Shown: piece after piece, positions 1 to 8,040 of the stretch
Numbering within the stretch: position 1 is the stretch's first letter
Layout of the letters: each line of letters starts with the position of its first letter
From: JBDSGC01 sp046594105
Lineage (GTDB): Bacteria > Acidobacteriota > Thermoanaerobaculia > Gp7-AA8
Direction: 5' to 3'
NCBI GenBank assembly: GCA_046594105.1
Contig: JBKJQB010000024.1
Location: forward strand, 1-63,568
Length of the DNA stretch: 63,568 nt
Position numbers and translations under genes: made by a program
The notes under the pieces: model-generated
What the model saw: the letters and a program-made list of their open reading frames with translations, nothing else
Told to the model about the DNA's origin: nothing
Databases searched by the model: none

Positions 1-944
1 TCCGGCGCGAAGCGCTGACCATCGGTCAGAGCCCACTTCATGAAGTCGACCATCATCCGCGCGCGCTGCTTATCCTTTGGCCGCTCATAGAAGAGCATCC
101 AGGTAAACGACGAGATCGGATAGACGTTGTGTCCTGGAGCGTTGGTGATGGAGACCCGAAAGTCCTTGGGCATGGCCTTCGTTGCCGCGCCTGCGGCGTT
201 GGTCACGGTTTCCGTGGAGGCGCGCACGAACTCGCCCGCGGCGTTCTGCACCGGCCCATACGGAATCTTGTTCTGGATCGCGTAGATCAGCTCGACGTAG
301 CCGATGGCACCGGGAGTCTGCTTGACCAGACCGGCCACACCCTCATTCCCCTTGCCGCCAACACCAACCGGCCAGTTCACCGAGGTGGCCACGCCGACGG
401 TCTTCTTCCAGTCGGGGGAGAGCTTCGCCAGAAAGTCGCAGAAGATGTAGCTCGTTCCCGAGCCATCGGATCGGTGCACCACGGTGATGTCGAGATCGGG
501 GAGATTGAGGCTGGGATTGACAAACTTGATCGCGGCATCGTTCCACTTCGTGATCTTGCCGAGGAAGATGTCGGCCAGCAGCTTGCCGGTAAAGCGGACC
601 TCGGCGCTAACGCCGGGCACCAGGTACACCGGCACCACCCCTCCCATCACCGTCGGAAGGTGCAGGATCGGGCTTCCTGCCGCGAAGATCTGCTCCTGGG
701 TCATCGGTCCGTCCGTGGCGCCGAAGAAGACGGTCTGGGCGGTGAGCTGCCGGATTCCGCCGCCGGAACCGATGGACTGGTAGTTGATGCGCACGTTCGG
801 ATGCAGATTGTTGTACTCCGAGAACCACTTCGAATAGATCGGGTTGGGAAAGGTAGCGCCGGCACCGTTGATCTGCTGTGCGCCGGCAACGGTGGCAACG
901 AAGAGTGCAGCGATGAGGGCAACGATGGTTTTCATTCGAGTCAT
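1..944 (-). CDS. pstS: Phosphate ABC transporter substrate-binding protein PstS (partial, runs off the left edge)
   Basis: Periplasmic phosphate-binding protein that feeds the PstCAB transporter. The visible N-terminus starts MTRMKTIVALIAALFVAT, a signal peptide ending near AGA-QQ. GAGATFP follows, then SIGSGGG and SDGSGTSYIF, the phosphate-cradling loops of the PstS family. The gene is cut by the window start after about 314 codons, so only the C-terminus is missing. The start at 944 is supported by AGGGG five bases upstream; an in-frame ATG at 935 is the alternative. It lies 12 bases downstream of the porin gene on the same strand, so the two probably form one phosphate-uptake operon: porin across the outer membrane, PstS in the periplasm. 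Identity is firm; regulation by phosphate is likely, but I see no clear Pho box. Confidence 0.93.
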   Translation of the reverse strand, partial: MTRMKTIVALIAALFVATVAGAQQINGAGATFPNPIYSKWFSEYNNLHPNVRINYQSIGSGGGIRQLTAQTVFFGATDGPMTQEQIFAAGSPILHLPTVMGGVVPVYLVPGVSAEVRFTGKLLADIFLGKITKWNDAAIKFVNPSLNLPDLDITVVHRSDGSGTSYIFCDFLAKLSPDWKKTVGVATSVNWPVGVGGKGNEGVAGLVKQTPGAIGYVELIYAIQNKIPYGPVQNAAGEFVRASTETVTNAAGAATKAMPKDFRVSITNAPGHNVYPISSFTWMLFYERPKDKQRARMMVDFMKWALTDGQRFAP

Positions 945-956
945 TGGTTTCCCCTG

Positions 957-2063
957 TTAGAAATTGATGAGCATCTTGAGACCGTAGCGGGTGTCGTCCG
1001 CCCGGGCCGGCGTGAACTGGTCGGAGCGCAGCTTGTCGTAGTCGAGCAGGAAGGCCGTGGTCACCTTCTGGAGGTTGGGCACCCAGTAGGCCACCCCGAA
1101 GATGTCGCGCCTGGTGCTGGTGGAGCGAAAATCCTTGTTCGGCTTGAAGTGGTCATGACGCAGCAGCAGCTCCCAGCCGCTGGTTCCCAATCGTGGAGTG
1201 GCCCACACGGACCAGCCGTTGCTGCTGACGGTCGGCTTGGTTACGGTGGCCCGGTCCTTGGCGGAAGCCACTTCCACTCCGAGGTTTCCCAGCGGATGCT
1301 CGAAGGTGACCTGCCCGATGGCGCGCTGGCGCTTGGCGCGCTCCACGACGTGATCGTCGTCGAAGAATCCGGTCAGGCGAAGGTTCCGCCACACTCCTCC
1401 GAGAGGCAGCGGACGCACCGTGCCCCGCACCTGAAATGCTTTCTGGTTGTTCGCTTCCGCCCGGGTGTAGCCGTCCCCGTTGTAGTAGCCGGCGTGCAGA
1501 TCGCCGTAGTTCCCCGGAAAGTTGTAGTGGCCGGACAGGCCGGCATCGGCGGACGTCAGGTAGCCGATGCGCTCGGCGAATCCCGTTCCCTGAAACCGGT
1601 AGCGGTAAATGGTATCGGTGTAGTCGACGTAGGGCGTCTGCTGGATTCCCAGCCGGGCCCAGGATCCTTTGGTGGCCCAGTCGTCGAGGTTCACCTGGGC
1701 AAAGGCGTACTTCAAGCGAAAGAGCTGACTGCCGGTGAGCGATGGTCCGGTACTCGTTTCGCGCGAAATGTCAGGGGTGACCCGGAAGGCGATCCAGTGG
1801 TTCAGATTTCCGGTGACGTTGATGTAGGCGCGGTTCACGTTGAACGACGACGGGTGGATGGAGTTCCCGTCGGCGTCCCTGCTGGAAGGCGACCCGATAT
1901 ACGTGTAGTCCGCAAAGATCGTCGTGCCGATCTTGATGGCCGGCGTGTCGTCCGCCGGCGTGACTCCCGCGGCGGGCGTGACCTGAGCGGCAGCCGACAG
2001 CGCGATCAGGGTGGATGCAGCAACGGCGAACACCATTCGATTTCCAGCGGCTCTGAGTCTCAT
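957..2063 (-). CDS. OprP/OprO-like phosphate-selective porin
   Basis: Outer-membrane beta-barrel porin of the phosphate-selective O/P family, about 368 aa. After a signal peptide (around residues 5-28, ending SAAAQ) come alternating aromatic strands typical of a barrel, such as NVNRAYINVTGNLNHWIAFR, and the protein ends in a terminal Phe (MLINF), the usual outer-membrane assembly signal. The reading frame continues upstream, but the start at 2063 has AGGAGG nine bases before it, better than the ATG at 2081. It is followed 12 bases later by pstS, which supports a role in phosphate uptake. Specificity for phosphate is inferred from this neighbour; a polyphosphate or other anion porin cannot be excluded. 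Confidence 0.85.
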   Translation of the reverse strand: MRLRAAGNRMVFAVAASTLIALSAAAQVTPAAGVTPADDTPAIKIGTTIFADYTYIGSPSSRDADGNSIHPSSFNVNRAYINVTGNLNHWIAFRVTPDISRETSTGPSLTGSQLFRLKYAFAQVNLDDWATKGSWARLGIQQTPYVDYTDTIYRYRFQGTGFAERIGYLTSADAGLSGHYNFPGNYGDLHAGYYNGDGYTRAEANNQKAFQVRGTVRPLPLGGVWRNLRLTGFFDDDHVVERAKRQRAIGQVTFEHPLGNLGVEVASAKDRATVTKPTVSSNGWSVWATPRLGTSGWELLLRHDHFKPNKDFRSTSTRRDIFGVAYWVPNLQKVTTAFLLDYDKLRSDQFTPARADDTRYGLKMLINF

Positions 2064-2407
2064 TCTGCGAAGCCTCCTCATGGGCGGTGATGTTGAGTCA
2101 GAGGAGGTGCAGCGCGATTGGTGGACACGTAAATTCGAAGTGAAAGGAGAGCGAATCCTGCGCGCGCTTCGAAATCCGGCCGATGTCGAGGCAGAGACGC
2201 GTGGCAAGCCCTTTAGGTGAGTCCGGCCGCGGAATGAGTCGGTGAGGCGGGACGGGCGTCCGACGCGCCCCAGCGCCTCCCGAACGACGGGCTCGCCGCC
2301 AAATCGCGCACGATCGATTTCGTGACTGCAACCGCAGTCGACTGGCTGGTCAACAGAAGCCTGAAACGCAGAACGCCGCATTCCTGCGGCGTCGACGATC
2401 GGGGGAT
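2064..2407. other. Intergenic region between the porin gene and tRNA-Ala
   Basis: These 344 bases should hold the promoter of the porin-pstS operon, read on the minus strand. I see no convincing -10/-35 pair, no Pho box and no small gene. The long frames crossing it on both strands look like GC-rich shadows of the porin gene. Confidence 0.5.
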
Positions 2408-2483
2408 TGGTGGAGCCGAGGGGGATCGAACCCCTGACCTCCTGAATGCCATTCAGGCGCTCTCCCAGCTGAGCTACGGCCCC
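2408..2483 (-). tRNA. tRNA-Ala (anticodon GGC)
   Basis: Read on the minus strand this is a 76-nt cloverleaf with encoded CCA. The acceptor arm begins GGGGCC, the D arm is AGCTCAGCTGGGAGAGC, the anticodon arm is CCTGA-ATGGCAT-TCAGG with anticodon GGC, and the T arm contains GGTTCGATCCC. The 3' end is GGCTCC-A-CCA. All arms pair as expected for tRNA-Ala. Confidence 0.96.
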
Positions 2484-2674
2484 TTGCGTCCGGGACTGGG
2501 TCAACGCGAGGACCGCGTCGAAATTCCAGTGCGCGCGGATTGTAGACGACGAGGCTGAGAGGGGCAACGACTTCGCGTTTGGCTCCGTCAGACCACCACT
2601 CTGGTTGCGCAATCACCCCCTCCTGTGTCGAACCAGCAGGAACGGCTTCGGGCCCGCGGAACGGCAGACGCACA

Positions 2675-2703
2675 GAACAGTTGGCATCATCTCTGAACTG
2701 TTC
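2675..2703. promoter_or_regulatory. Inverted repeat upstream of the tonB operon, possible operator
   Basis: GAACAGTT at 2675-2682 and AACTGTTC at 2696-2703 are perfect inverted arms separated by 13 bases, 46 bases before the tonB start. The centre-to-centre spacing of 21 bases is about two helical turns, as expected for a dimeric regulator. No regulator is known for it; it could also be a small hairpin in the leader. Confidence 0.4.
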
Positions 2704-2749
2704 CGTTACTCGTTCCCGGTAGGCCAGAGGCAAAGGGGTTTCCGCCGCC

Positions 2750-3601
2750 ATGTTTGACGATGTCCTGATCGAATCAGCAGGTAGGGACAAGCAGAAAGGT
2801 GGATGGGTCACCGCCTTGATTTCGGGCGCCCTCCACGTCGCCATCATCGGCGGCGTCATCGCTGCGGGTTACTACGTCAAGCAGAACCCGCAGATCATCG
2901 AGAAACCGATCCACGCGTTCGTGGTGTCGCAGGCGGCCCCTCCACCACCGCCGCCCCCTCCGCCGCCACCGGCAGCCCATGCCTCCTCCACCCCGAAGAC
3001 TCCTCACGTGGTCAAGAAGACGCCCATCCTCACTCCGCACAACACCTTTCATCAGCCGACAAAGACTCCCAAAGAGGTTCCCCAGCTGGAGCCGGTGGAG
3101 AGTGACACCGCAGCCGACACCACAGCCTCCACCGACACCGCCGACGATACGGGCGGCGTGGTGGGCGGGGTGGAGGGTGGCGTCAAAGGTGGTGTGGTGG
3201 GCGGTGAGAAAGGCGGAGTGATCGGCGGCGTCATTGGCGGCGTGGTCGGAGGAACCCTGGGCGGCACGCTGGGTGGACAGCTCGGGGGCGAACTGGGTGG
3301 AACCGGCGACAAGCCGATGCGCGTGGGCGGAAATGTTTCCGCTCCGGTGGCCATCAAGCGCGTCGATCCTCAGTACACAGAAGTGGCGCGTTCGGCAAAG
3401 ATCGAAGGCATCGTGATCATCGAAGCCATCATCGACACCGACGGGCGGGTCACCGACGCGCGCGTGCTCAAGACGCTGGGAATGGGCCTGGACGACGCAG
3501 CGCTCGATGCCGTGAAACGATGGAGATTCAAACCGGGAAGACTCAACGGGCAGCCGGTGCCCGTCATTTACAACCTGACGGTCAATTTCCGACTGCAGTG
3601 A
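2750..3601 (+). CDS. tonB: TonB-family energy transducer with glycine-rich spacer
   Basis: Carries proton-motive energy from ExbB/ExbD to outer-membrane receptors, or drives envelope functions in TolA-like versions. The 283-aa protein has a short cytoplasmic start and one membrane segment (around residues 24-43). A run of about eleven prolines follows at residues 64-74, then a Thr/Asp-rich stretch. Next comes a long Gly-Gly-Val type repeat (around 136-183, GGVxGG units), and last a TonB C-terminal domain with DPQYTEVARSAKIEG and AVKRWRFKPGRLNGQPV. The Gly-rich spacer after the usual Pro-rich one is unusual. First gene of a four-gene operon with exbB and two exbD genes. The ribosome site is weak (AGGGG-like, 12 bases away). 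Confidence 0.9.
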   Translation: MFDDVLIESAGRDKQKGGWVTALISGALHVAIIGGVIAAGYYVKQNPQIIEKPIHAFVVSQAAPPPPPPPPPPPAAHASSTPKTPHVVKKTPILTPHNTFHQPTKTPKEVPQLEPVESDTAADTTASTDTADDTGGVVGGVEGGVKGGVVGGEKGGVIGGVIGGVVGGTLGGTLGGQLGGELGGTGDKPMRVGGNVSAPVAIKRVDPQYTEVARSAKIEGIVIIEAIIDTDGRVTDARVLKTLGMGLDDAALDAVKRWRFKPGRLNGQPVPVIYNLTVNFRLQ

Positions 3602-3626
3602 TCGAGACGTAGAGAGGAGCGTTTGC

Positions 3627-4349
3627 ATGGAAGGTATGGGTAGCAATTTCAGCATGCTGGGGATGTGGGCCTCGATGAACTGGGTGGCCAAGGGTGTGGT
3701 CGTCGTTCTGGCCGCGATGTCGGTATGGTCGCTGACCATTGCCATCGAACGGGTGATCCGGTTCCAGCGCGCCAAGCGCGAGTCGCTGGGCATCGCCCTC
3801 GGTGTCACCCCGATGCTCAAGCAGCACAAGCTCGACGACGCCATCACGCTCACCCGCGACAAGAAGTTCAAGCACAGCCATCTGGCGCGCGTGCTCAAGG
3901 CAGGCCTGACCGAGTTTCAATACCAGGCCAGCGAGAAGCTCCCCGACGACTTCGATCTGGTGGCCTCCGGGCAACGGGCCATCGAACGGGAGACCCTCAT
4001 GACCACCGCGGAGATGAAGAAAGGCCTCGGCAATCTGGCCACCATCTCCACGACCGCGCCATTCGTCGGTCTGTTTGGCACTGTGGCCGGAATCATCCAC
4101 GCCTTCCAGGGCATGGCCCTCAGTGGTTCGGGCGGACTGGGCGCGGTCTCCGCCGGCATCGCCGAGGCGCTGGTGACCACGGCTTTCGGCCTCTTCGTGG
4201 CCATCCCCGCCGTGTGGATGTACAACTACTTCCTCAACAAGGTCGAGCGCTTCCAGGTGGAGATGTCGAACTCCTCCTCGCAGCTGGTCGACTACTTCAT
4301 CAAAAATGAAGCACGCGTGCGCGCCTCAGCGGGAACGCGGCAGGGGTAA
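3627..4349 (+). CDS. exbB: MotA/TolQ/ExbB proton channel family protein
   Basis: Inner-membrane pentamer-forming subunit of the ExbB-ExbD proton channel that energises TonB. The 240-aa protein has one N-terminal membrane helix (around 20-40), a cytoplasmic domain, and two C-terminal helices (around 135-165 and 178-200). The segment ATISTTAPFVGLFGTVAGI followed by GIAEALVTTAFGLFVAIPAV is the conserved core of the family. The start has GAGGAG nine bases upstream. It lies 25 bases after tonB and 3 bases before exbD. Confidence 0.93.
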   Translation: MEGMGSNFSMLGMWASMNWVAKGVVVVLAAMSVWSLTIAIERVIRFQRAKRESLGIALGVTPMLKQHKLDDAITLTRDKKFKHSHLARVLKAGLTEFQYQASEKLPDDFDLVASGQRAIERETLMTTAEMKKGLGNLATISTTAPFVGLFGTVAGIIHAFQGMALSGSGGLGAVSAGIAEALVTTAFGLFVAIPAVWMYNYFLNKVERFQVEMSNSSSQLVDYFIKNEARVRASAGTRQG

Positions 4350-4352
4350 TCG

Positions 4353-4799
4353 ATGGCATTCGGTGCAGGCGGCGGAAGCCCCGACGAAGTCAAAGGAGAC
4401 ATCAACGTCACCCCGCTGGTGGATGTCTGCCTGGTGCTGCTGATCATCTTCATGGTGGTCACGCCCATGCTCCAGTCAGGAGTGGACGTTCTGCTGCCCG
4501 AGGGCCCGCACTCATCCAAGAAACCGGGAAAGCAGGAAGACCTGGTCGTGTCGATCAAGTCCGACGGCACGATCTTCATCGGCCAGGACTGGATTCCCGA
4601 GCGCGACTTGATCCGCTACCTGAAAGCCGAGCATGCCAAGGATCCCGCTCGCGCAGTGATGGTCAAGGCGGACAAGCGGGTGAACTTCGGCAAGGTGCGG
4701 ACCCTGATGAAGGCGGCCAATGATGCAGAGTTCACCGCGGTGTCTTTCCTGACGCAGAACCAGCAGGCTGGCGAACAGATCGCCAAAGGAAAGACTTAG
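4353..4799 (+). CDS. exbD: ExbD/TolR family biopolymer transport protein, copy 1
   Basis: Small bitopic partner of ExbB carrying the proton-translocating Asp. The 148-aa protein has a short cytoplasmic N-terminus, then INVTPLVDVCLVLLIIFMVV (the membrane helix with the key Asp of LVD) and a periplasmic domain ending in FLTQNQQAGEQ. Three bases separate it from exbB and two from the second exbD copy, so the four genes are clearly co-transcribed. Confidence 0.93.
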   Translation: MAFGAGGGSPDEVKGDINVTPLVDVCLVLLIIFMVVTPMLQSGVDVLLPEGPHSSKKPGKQEDLVVSIKSDGTIFIGQDWIPERDLIRYLKAEHAKDPARAVMVKADKRVNFGKVRTLMKAANDAEFTAVSFLTQNQQAGEQIAKGKT

Positions 4800-4801
4800 C
4801 C

Positions 4802-5221
4802 ATGTCCATGAGTGCCAGCAGCGGCAGCGGGGTCCGCTCGGAGATCAACATCACCCCACTGGTGGACGTGGTCCTGGTGCTGCTCATCATCTTCATGGTG
4901 GCCACACCAATTCTTCAGATGGGTCTGGATGTCGAAGTGCCGCCGAAGGTGGAGATCACCGGAGCGCCCCCACCGGAGGAAACCAATCAGCTGGTGGTGA
5001 CCGTGCGCGGCGACGGCGTGTATCTCAACTCGTTGCGGCTGGCCGACACCAAAGCGCTGCGCGACGCGCTGGCACCGCAGCTGATCTCGCGCCCGGCGGC
5101 CGATCGCGTCGTCTTCATCAACTCTGACGACAACATCGCGTTCGACCGCGCTGTCGCGGCGATGGACGCAGCCCGCGAGGCGGGCGCGCGCAAAGTCGGC
5201 TTCCTCACCGACGCGCCGTAG
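4802..5221 (+). CDS. exbD: ExbD/TolR family biopolymer transport protein, copy 2
   Basis: Second ExbD-type subunit, 139 aa, with INITPLVDVVLVLLIIFMVA as its membrane helix and proton-path Asp, and a periplasmic domain ending KVGFLTDAP. It resembles copy 1 in the helix but differs in the periplasmic part, so the two probably form a mixed ExbD dimer or serve different partners. Operons with one ExbB and two ExbD genes recur in several diderm phyla. The gene ends in TAG directly followed by a family-A repeat. Confidence 0.92.
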   Translation: MSMSASSGSGVRSEINITPLVDVVLVLLIIFMVATPILQMGLDVEVPPKVEITGAPPPEETNQLVVTVRGDGVYLNSLRLADTKALRDALAPQLISRPAADRVVFINSDDNIAFDRAVAAMDAAREAGARKVGFLTDAP

Positions 5222-5224
5222 GCG

Positions 5225-5296
5225 GGCACGGCCGGCGGCGCTGGTTGCCCAGGGCTCCGCCAAGATCACGCTCCAAGACGTTCTGCCGCGCAGGCG
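5225..5296 (+). repeat. Family-A dispersed repeat, copy A1
   Basis: Begins GGCACGGCCGGCGGCG four bases after the exbD stop and runs through GGCTCCGCC and ACGTTCTGCCGCGCAGGC. It matches copies at 31464, 44021, 44644 and 60202, and the shorter subtype at 42938 and 57981. The first part can fold GCCGG/CCGGC around a short loop. Confidence 0.85.
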
Positions 5297-5344
5297 CCGT
5301 AGCTCGCTGCGCGGAAACGGCGCGCCGGCCGACCGGCGGACGAA

Positions 5345-5442
5345 TGGCGGAGGCGGGTCGGAATCGAACCAACCCATCGACGCTTCCGCGCCGACACAAC
5401 GGTTTTGAAGACCGCGGGAGCCACCAGACCCCATTCGCCTCC
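5345..5442 (-). tRNA. selC: tRNA-Sec (selenocysteine, anticodon TCA)
   Basis: Read on the minus strand this is a 98-nt tRNA with encoded CCA. The acceptor strand GGAGGCG pairs with CGCCTCC. The anticodon arm CGGTCTTCAAAACCG carries TCA, the UGA-reading anticodon. There is a long D stem and a long variable arm (CGGCGC-GGAA-GCGTCG), both hallmarks of selenocysteine tRNA rather than tRNA-Ser. The T arm holds GGTTCGATTCC. It implies the organism makes selenoproteins, although selA, selB, selD and any in-frame-TGA gene must lie outside this window. Confidence 0.94.
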
Positions 5443-5531
5443 TGAAGAAGGACTCACGACAACAGCGCGGATTCCATTCAGAATTTCGCTGCACAACCAC
5501 AGCTCACACTTCTCTCCGCCGCCAATCCCTG

Positions 5532-5537
5532 TACCCT
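5532..5537 (+). promoter_or_regulatory. Putative -10 element for a leaderless prepilin peptidase mRNA
   Basis: TACCCT ends eight bases before the ATG at 5546, and no Shine-Dalgarno is present. The spacing places transcription initiation at or next to the start codon. The same arrangement recurs at several genes in this window. Confidence 0.4.
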
Positions 5538-5545
5538 AGAAACCG

Positions 5546-6346
5546 ATGCAGACGCTGCTTGCCTTTTACGCCCTGGCCATCGGCGCAATCGTCGGCAGCT
5601 TTCTCAACGTGGTCATTCACCGGTACCCGCGTGAAGAATCCATCGCCTTCCCCGCCAGCCACTGTCCGCACTGCAACACGCCGATCCGCTGGTACGACAA
5701 CGTTCCCGTCCTCAGCTTCCTGATCCTGCGGGCACGGTGCCGCGCCTGTGCCGAACCGATTTCCGTCCGCTATCCGCTGGTCGAGCTGGCTAACGCGCTG
5801 CTCTACCTCGCCATTTTCCTGCGCACTGGTGCCACCCTCGGCTTCCTGCCGCTCGCCGCGGCTGCCTCGATGATCATCGCCCTCATCTACATCGATGCCG
5901 ACATCCAGATCCTGCCGGACGTCATCGACCTGCCGGGCATCCTGGTGGGACTTTTCGCAGGATGGCTCGGGCTGGGGACTCTCTATCCGGGACTGGTGCT
6001 GGCCACTTCCCTGCTCGACTCTCTCCTCGGCGCGCTCTTCGGCGCGTCGGTTCTTCTCGCCGTGATCGGCCTCTACTGGCTGGTGCGGCGGGTGGAGGGA
6101 ATGGGACAGGGCGACGTGAAGATGCTGGCCATGATCGGCGCCATCCTCGGCTGGCGCGCCGTGCCGGGCGTCCTGCTGGTGGCCTCCATCACCGGTGCGC
6201 TCATCGGCATTCCCGCAGCGATGCGCAGCGGCCGCGGGATGCAGCTGGCCATCCCGTTCGGCGTCTTCCTCGGATTCGCCATGCTGATCGTGCTGTTCTT
6301 CGGACAGACTCTGGCGGGCTGGTACCTTTCGCTGATCGTGCGGTGA
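5546..6346 (+). CDS. pilD: Prepilin peptidase / N-methyltransferase (A24 family)
   Basis: Inner-membrane aspartic protease that cuts class III signal peptides after Gly and methylates the new N-terminus of pilins and pseudopilins. The 266-aa protein starts with a helix (AIGAIVGSFLNVVIHRYPR). The cytoplasmic zinc loop CPHC...CRAC and several helices follow. Catalytic Asp residues are visible in DADIQILPDVIDLPG and in GMGQGDVKMLAM, the GxGD motif. Both halves, cysteine loop and catalytic domain, are intact, so it should be bifunctional. Its substrates are very likely the seven class III prepilins encoded at 12484-19382 and 28204-29858. Confidence 0.95.
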   Translation: MQTLLAFYALAIGAIVGSFLNVVIHRYPREESIAFPASHCPHCNTPIRWYDNVPVLSFLILRARCRACAEPISVRYPLVELANALLYLAIFLRTGATLGFLPLAAAASMIIALIYIDADIQILPDVIDLPGILVGLFAGWLGLGTLYPGLVLATSLLDSLLGALFGASVLLAVIGLYWLVRRVEGMGQGDVKMLAMIGAILGWRAVPGVLLVASITGALIGIPAAMRSGRGMQLAIPFGVFLGFAMLIVLFFGQTLAGWYLSLIVR

Positions 6347-6475
6347 GGGGAAGTTGAAACCAGAAACCAGAAGGCTCGGAGCGGAGTCCGTCATCCTAAG
6401 CAGTGGACAGCGCGCGCGCTGCGCCTGAGAGAAAGAAACGGGGCGCGGAGGCAAAGCGCCGGAGGCGCGATTGAC

Positions 6476-6651
6476 CTTAGCCCAGGACTTCAGTCCTGGG
6501 ACTTTGAGGGGCTCCCCCAGACGAGTCCCGGAGGGACGATTGACGATGCTTCGTTGCGACACTTTCAATCGTCCCTACGGGACTCACTCTTCAGGGGCAT
6601 CAAACCCAGGACTGAAGTCCTGGGCTAAGTTCAATCGTCCCTACGGGACTC
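6476..6651. repeat. MITE-like inverted-repeat element
   Basis: Arms at 6476-6500 and 6605-6629 are perfect 25-base inverted copies, each containing CCCAGGACT...AGTCCTGGG. Inside and beside them are GAGTCCCGGAGGGACGATTGA-type sequences at 6522-6543 (inverted) and TCAATCGTCCCTACGGGACTC at 6565-6585 and 6631-6651 (direct). No coding capacity. Confidence 0.8.
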
Positions 6652-6700
6652 TCAAATCCGCATAAAACCTGGGAGTTTCTTGAAAGCTGGGAAACAGCAC

Positions 6701-6811
6701 GATGAGCCGATGAGTGGGCGATGAACGTGCGCTTCGTGGTTCTTGTGAGCGGAGCGAACGGAGCGCTGGCAGGATGCCGGCGCTCCGAAGGCAGCAAGAT
6801 CTCCCGAGAGC
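6701..6811 (+). repeat. Family-B dispersed repeat, copy B1 (internally deleted)
   Basis: Shares GATGAACGTGCGCTTCGTGG and the following GTGAGCGGAGCGAACGGAGCGC nearly base for base with the inverted copy at 43020-43201, but lacks the nested palindromes in the middle. It ends GGATGCCGGCGCTCCGAAGGC. Confidence 0.75.
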
Positions 6812-6968
6812 TGCAAGAGACGGTTCATTAGAAGCCGCGCAGATGGCGAAGGACCTGCAACGTCGCAACGGCTGCCAGCAGCTTTCTCGTGATTGCAGAT
6901 CCTTCGCTACCCATCCGCCACCCACGCCACTCAGGATGACGGTCGTCAGGGTTGTTCTGCTTTCTGCC

Positions 6969-8039
6969 CTACGAACTCGCCTTCTCGGCGTCCAGCGCGG
7001 CTTTGAACAGTTCTTTGTCGATGGCCTTGTCGTAAGCCGCGCGCGCGCTGACCTTCTTCGCTTCGAAGAGTTGCTTGATCGACGAGTCCATGTCGATCAT
7101 CCCTTCGCGGATGCCGGTCTGGATGGCGGAGGTGATCTGCGGCGTCTTTCCCTCGCGGACCATGTTCCCGATGGCCGGTGAGGCGAACAGGATCTCCAGG
7201 GCGGCCACGCGGCCTCCTCCGATTTTCGGCATGAGCTGCTGCGCCACGACGCCACGAATCGTTTCGCCGAGGACGTTGCGGATGCCTTCCTGCTCCCCGG
7301 CGGGGAACACGCTGATGATGCGATCCATGGTCTTGGCCGCGTTGTTGGTGTGCAGGGTGCCGAAGACCAGCGTGCCGCGCTCGGCGGCGCTCAGGGCCAT
7401 GGAGATGGTCTCCACGTCACGCATCTCTCCGACCAGGATGAGGTCGGGATCTTCGCGGCCGGCCGCCTTGAGCGCCTCGGAGAAACTGGCCGCGTGGGAA
7501 CCGATCTCCCGTTGATGGATCAGGCATTTTTTGTTCGGGTGCACGAACTCGATAGGATCTTCGATGGTGATGATGTGCAGACTGCGCGTCTCGTTGATCA
7601 GATCGATGATCGCCGCCAGCGTGGTGGACTTGCCCGATCCGGTCGGACCGGTCACCAGCACCAGCCCGCTGCGGAACTGCGCCACGCGCTTGACCTGAGG
7701 CGGCAGCCCCAGCTGGTCGATGGTCATGATCTTGGTGGGGATGACCCGGAAGACGGCACCGGCGCCTCGCTGCTGGCGGAACAGGTTGACCCGATAGCGG
7801 GCCACGCCGGGGATCTCGTAGGAGAAGTCGATGTCGCCGCTCTTCACATACTCAGCCCACAGCTTGGTCGCCGTGATGGGCTGCAGCATCTCCGTGAAGT
7901 CGGCCTCGGTGACCACGCGGTAGCGGATGGTCTCGATCTCGCCGGAGGCGCGCAGCATGGGGGGACGGCCCACGGTGAGGTGGAAGTCCGAGGCCCCGCG
8001 GTCATTCATCAGCTTGAGGAAGCGATCGATTTTCTGCAT
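6969..8039 (-). CDS. pilT: Type IV pilus retraction ATPase PilT
   Basis: Hexameric cytoplasmic ATPase that depolymerises the pilus and powers twitching and DNA or surface pulling. The 356-aa protein has the PilT N-terminal domain (GASDFHLTVGRPPMLR), Walker A GPTGSGKST near residue 130, the Asp box, Walker B (DLILVGEMRD), and the His box GTLHTNNAAKTMDRI. The late motif AIGNMVREGK corresponds to the AIRNLIRE retraction motif. Length matches the family. It starts one base after the stop of the HEAT-PilT fusion gene on the same strand, so the two are co-transcribed. Confidence 0.96.
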   Translation of the reverse strand: MQKIDRFLKLMNDRGASDFHLTVGRPPMLRASGEIETIRYRVVTEADFTEMLQPITATKLWAEYVKSGDIDFSYEIPGVARYRVNLFRQQRGAGAVFRVIPTKIMTIDQLGLPPQVKRVAQFRSGLVLVTGPTGSGKSTTLAAIIDLINETRSLHIITIEDPIEFVHPNKKCLIHQREIGSHAASFSEALKAAGREDPDLILVGEMRDVETISMALSAAERGTLVFGTLHTNNAAKTMDRIISVFPAGEQEGIRNVLGETIRGVVAQQLMPKIGGGRVAALEILFASPAIGNMVREGKTPQITSAIQTGIREGMIDMDSSIKQLFEAKKVSARAAYDKAIDKELFKAALDAEKASS

Positions 8040-8040
8040 G

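Larger units (their letters stand above)
6347..6968. other. Intergenic region built of dispersed repeats
   Basis: This 622-base gap between the prepilin peptidase and pilT (which ends at 6969, minus strand) holds no credible gene. It contains the inverted-repeat element at 6476-6651, a truncated family-B repeat at 6701-6811 and low-information sequence. The short frames crossing it follow the repeats. Confidence 0.7.

Noticed and set aside
6347..6968. CRISPR array
   Set aside because: The repeats are inverted and direct copies with irregular spacing and no uniform spacers, and there are no cas genes.
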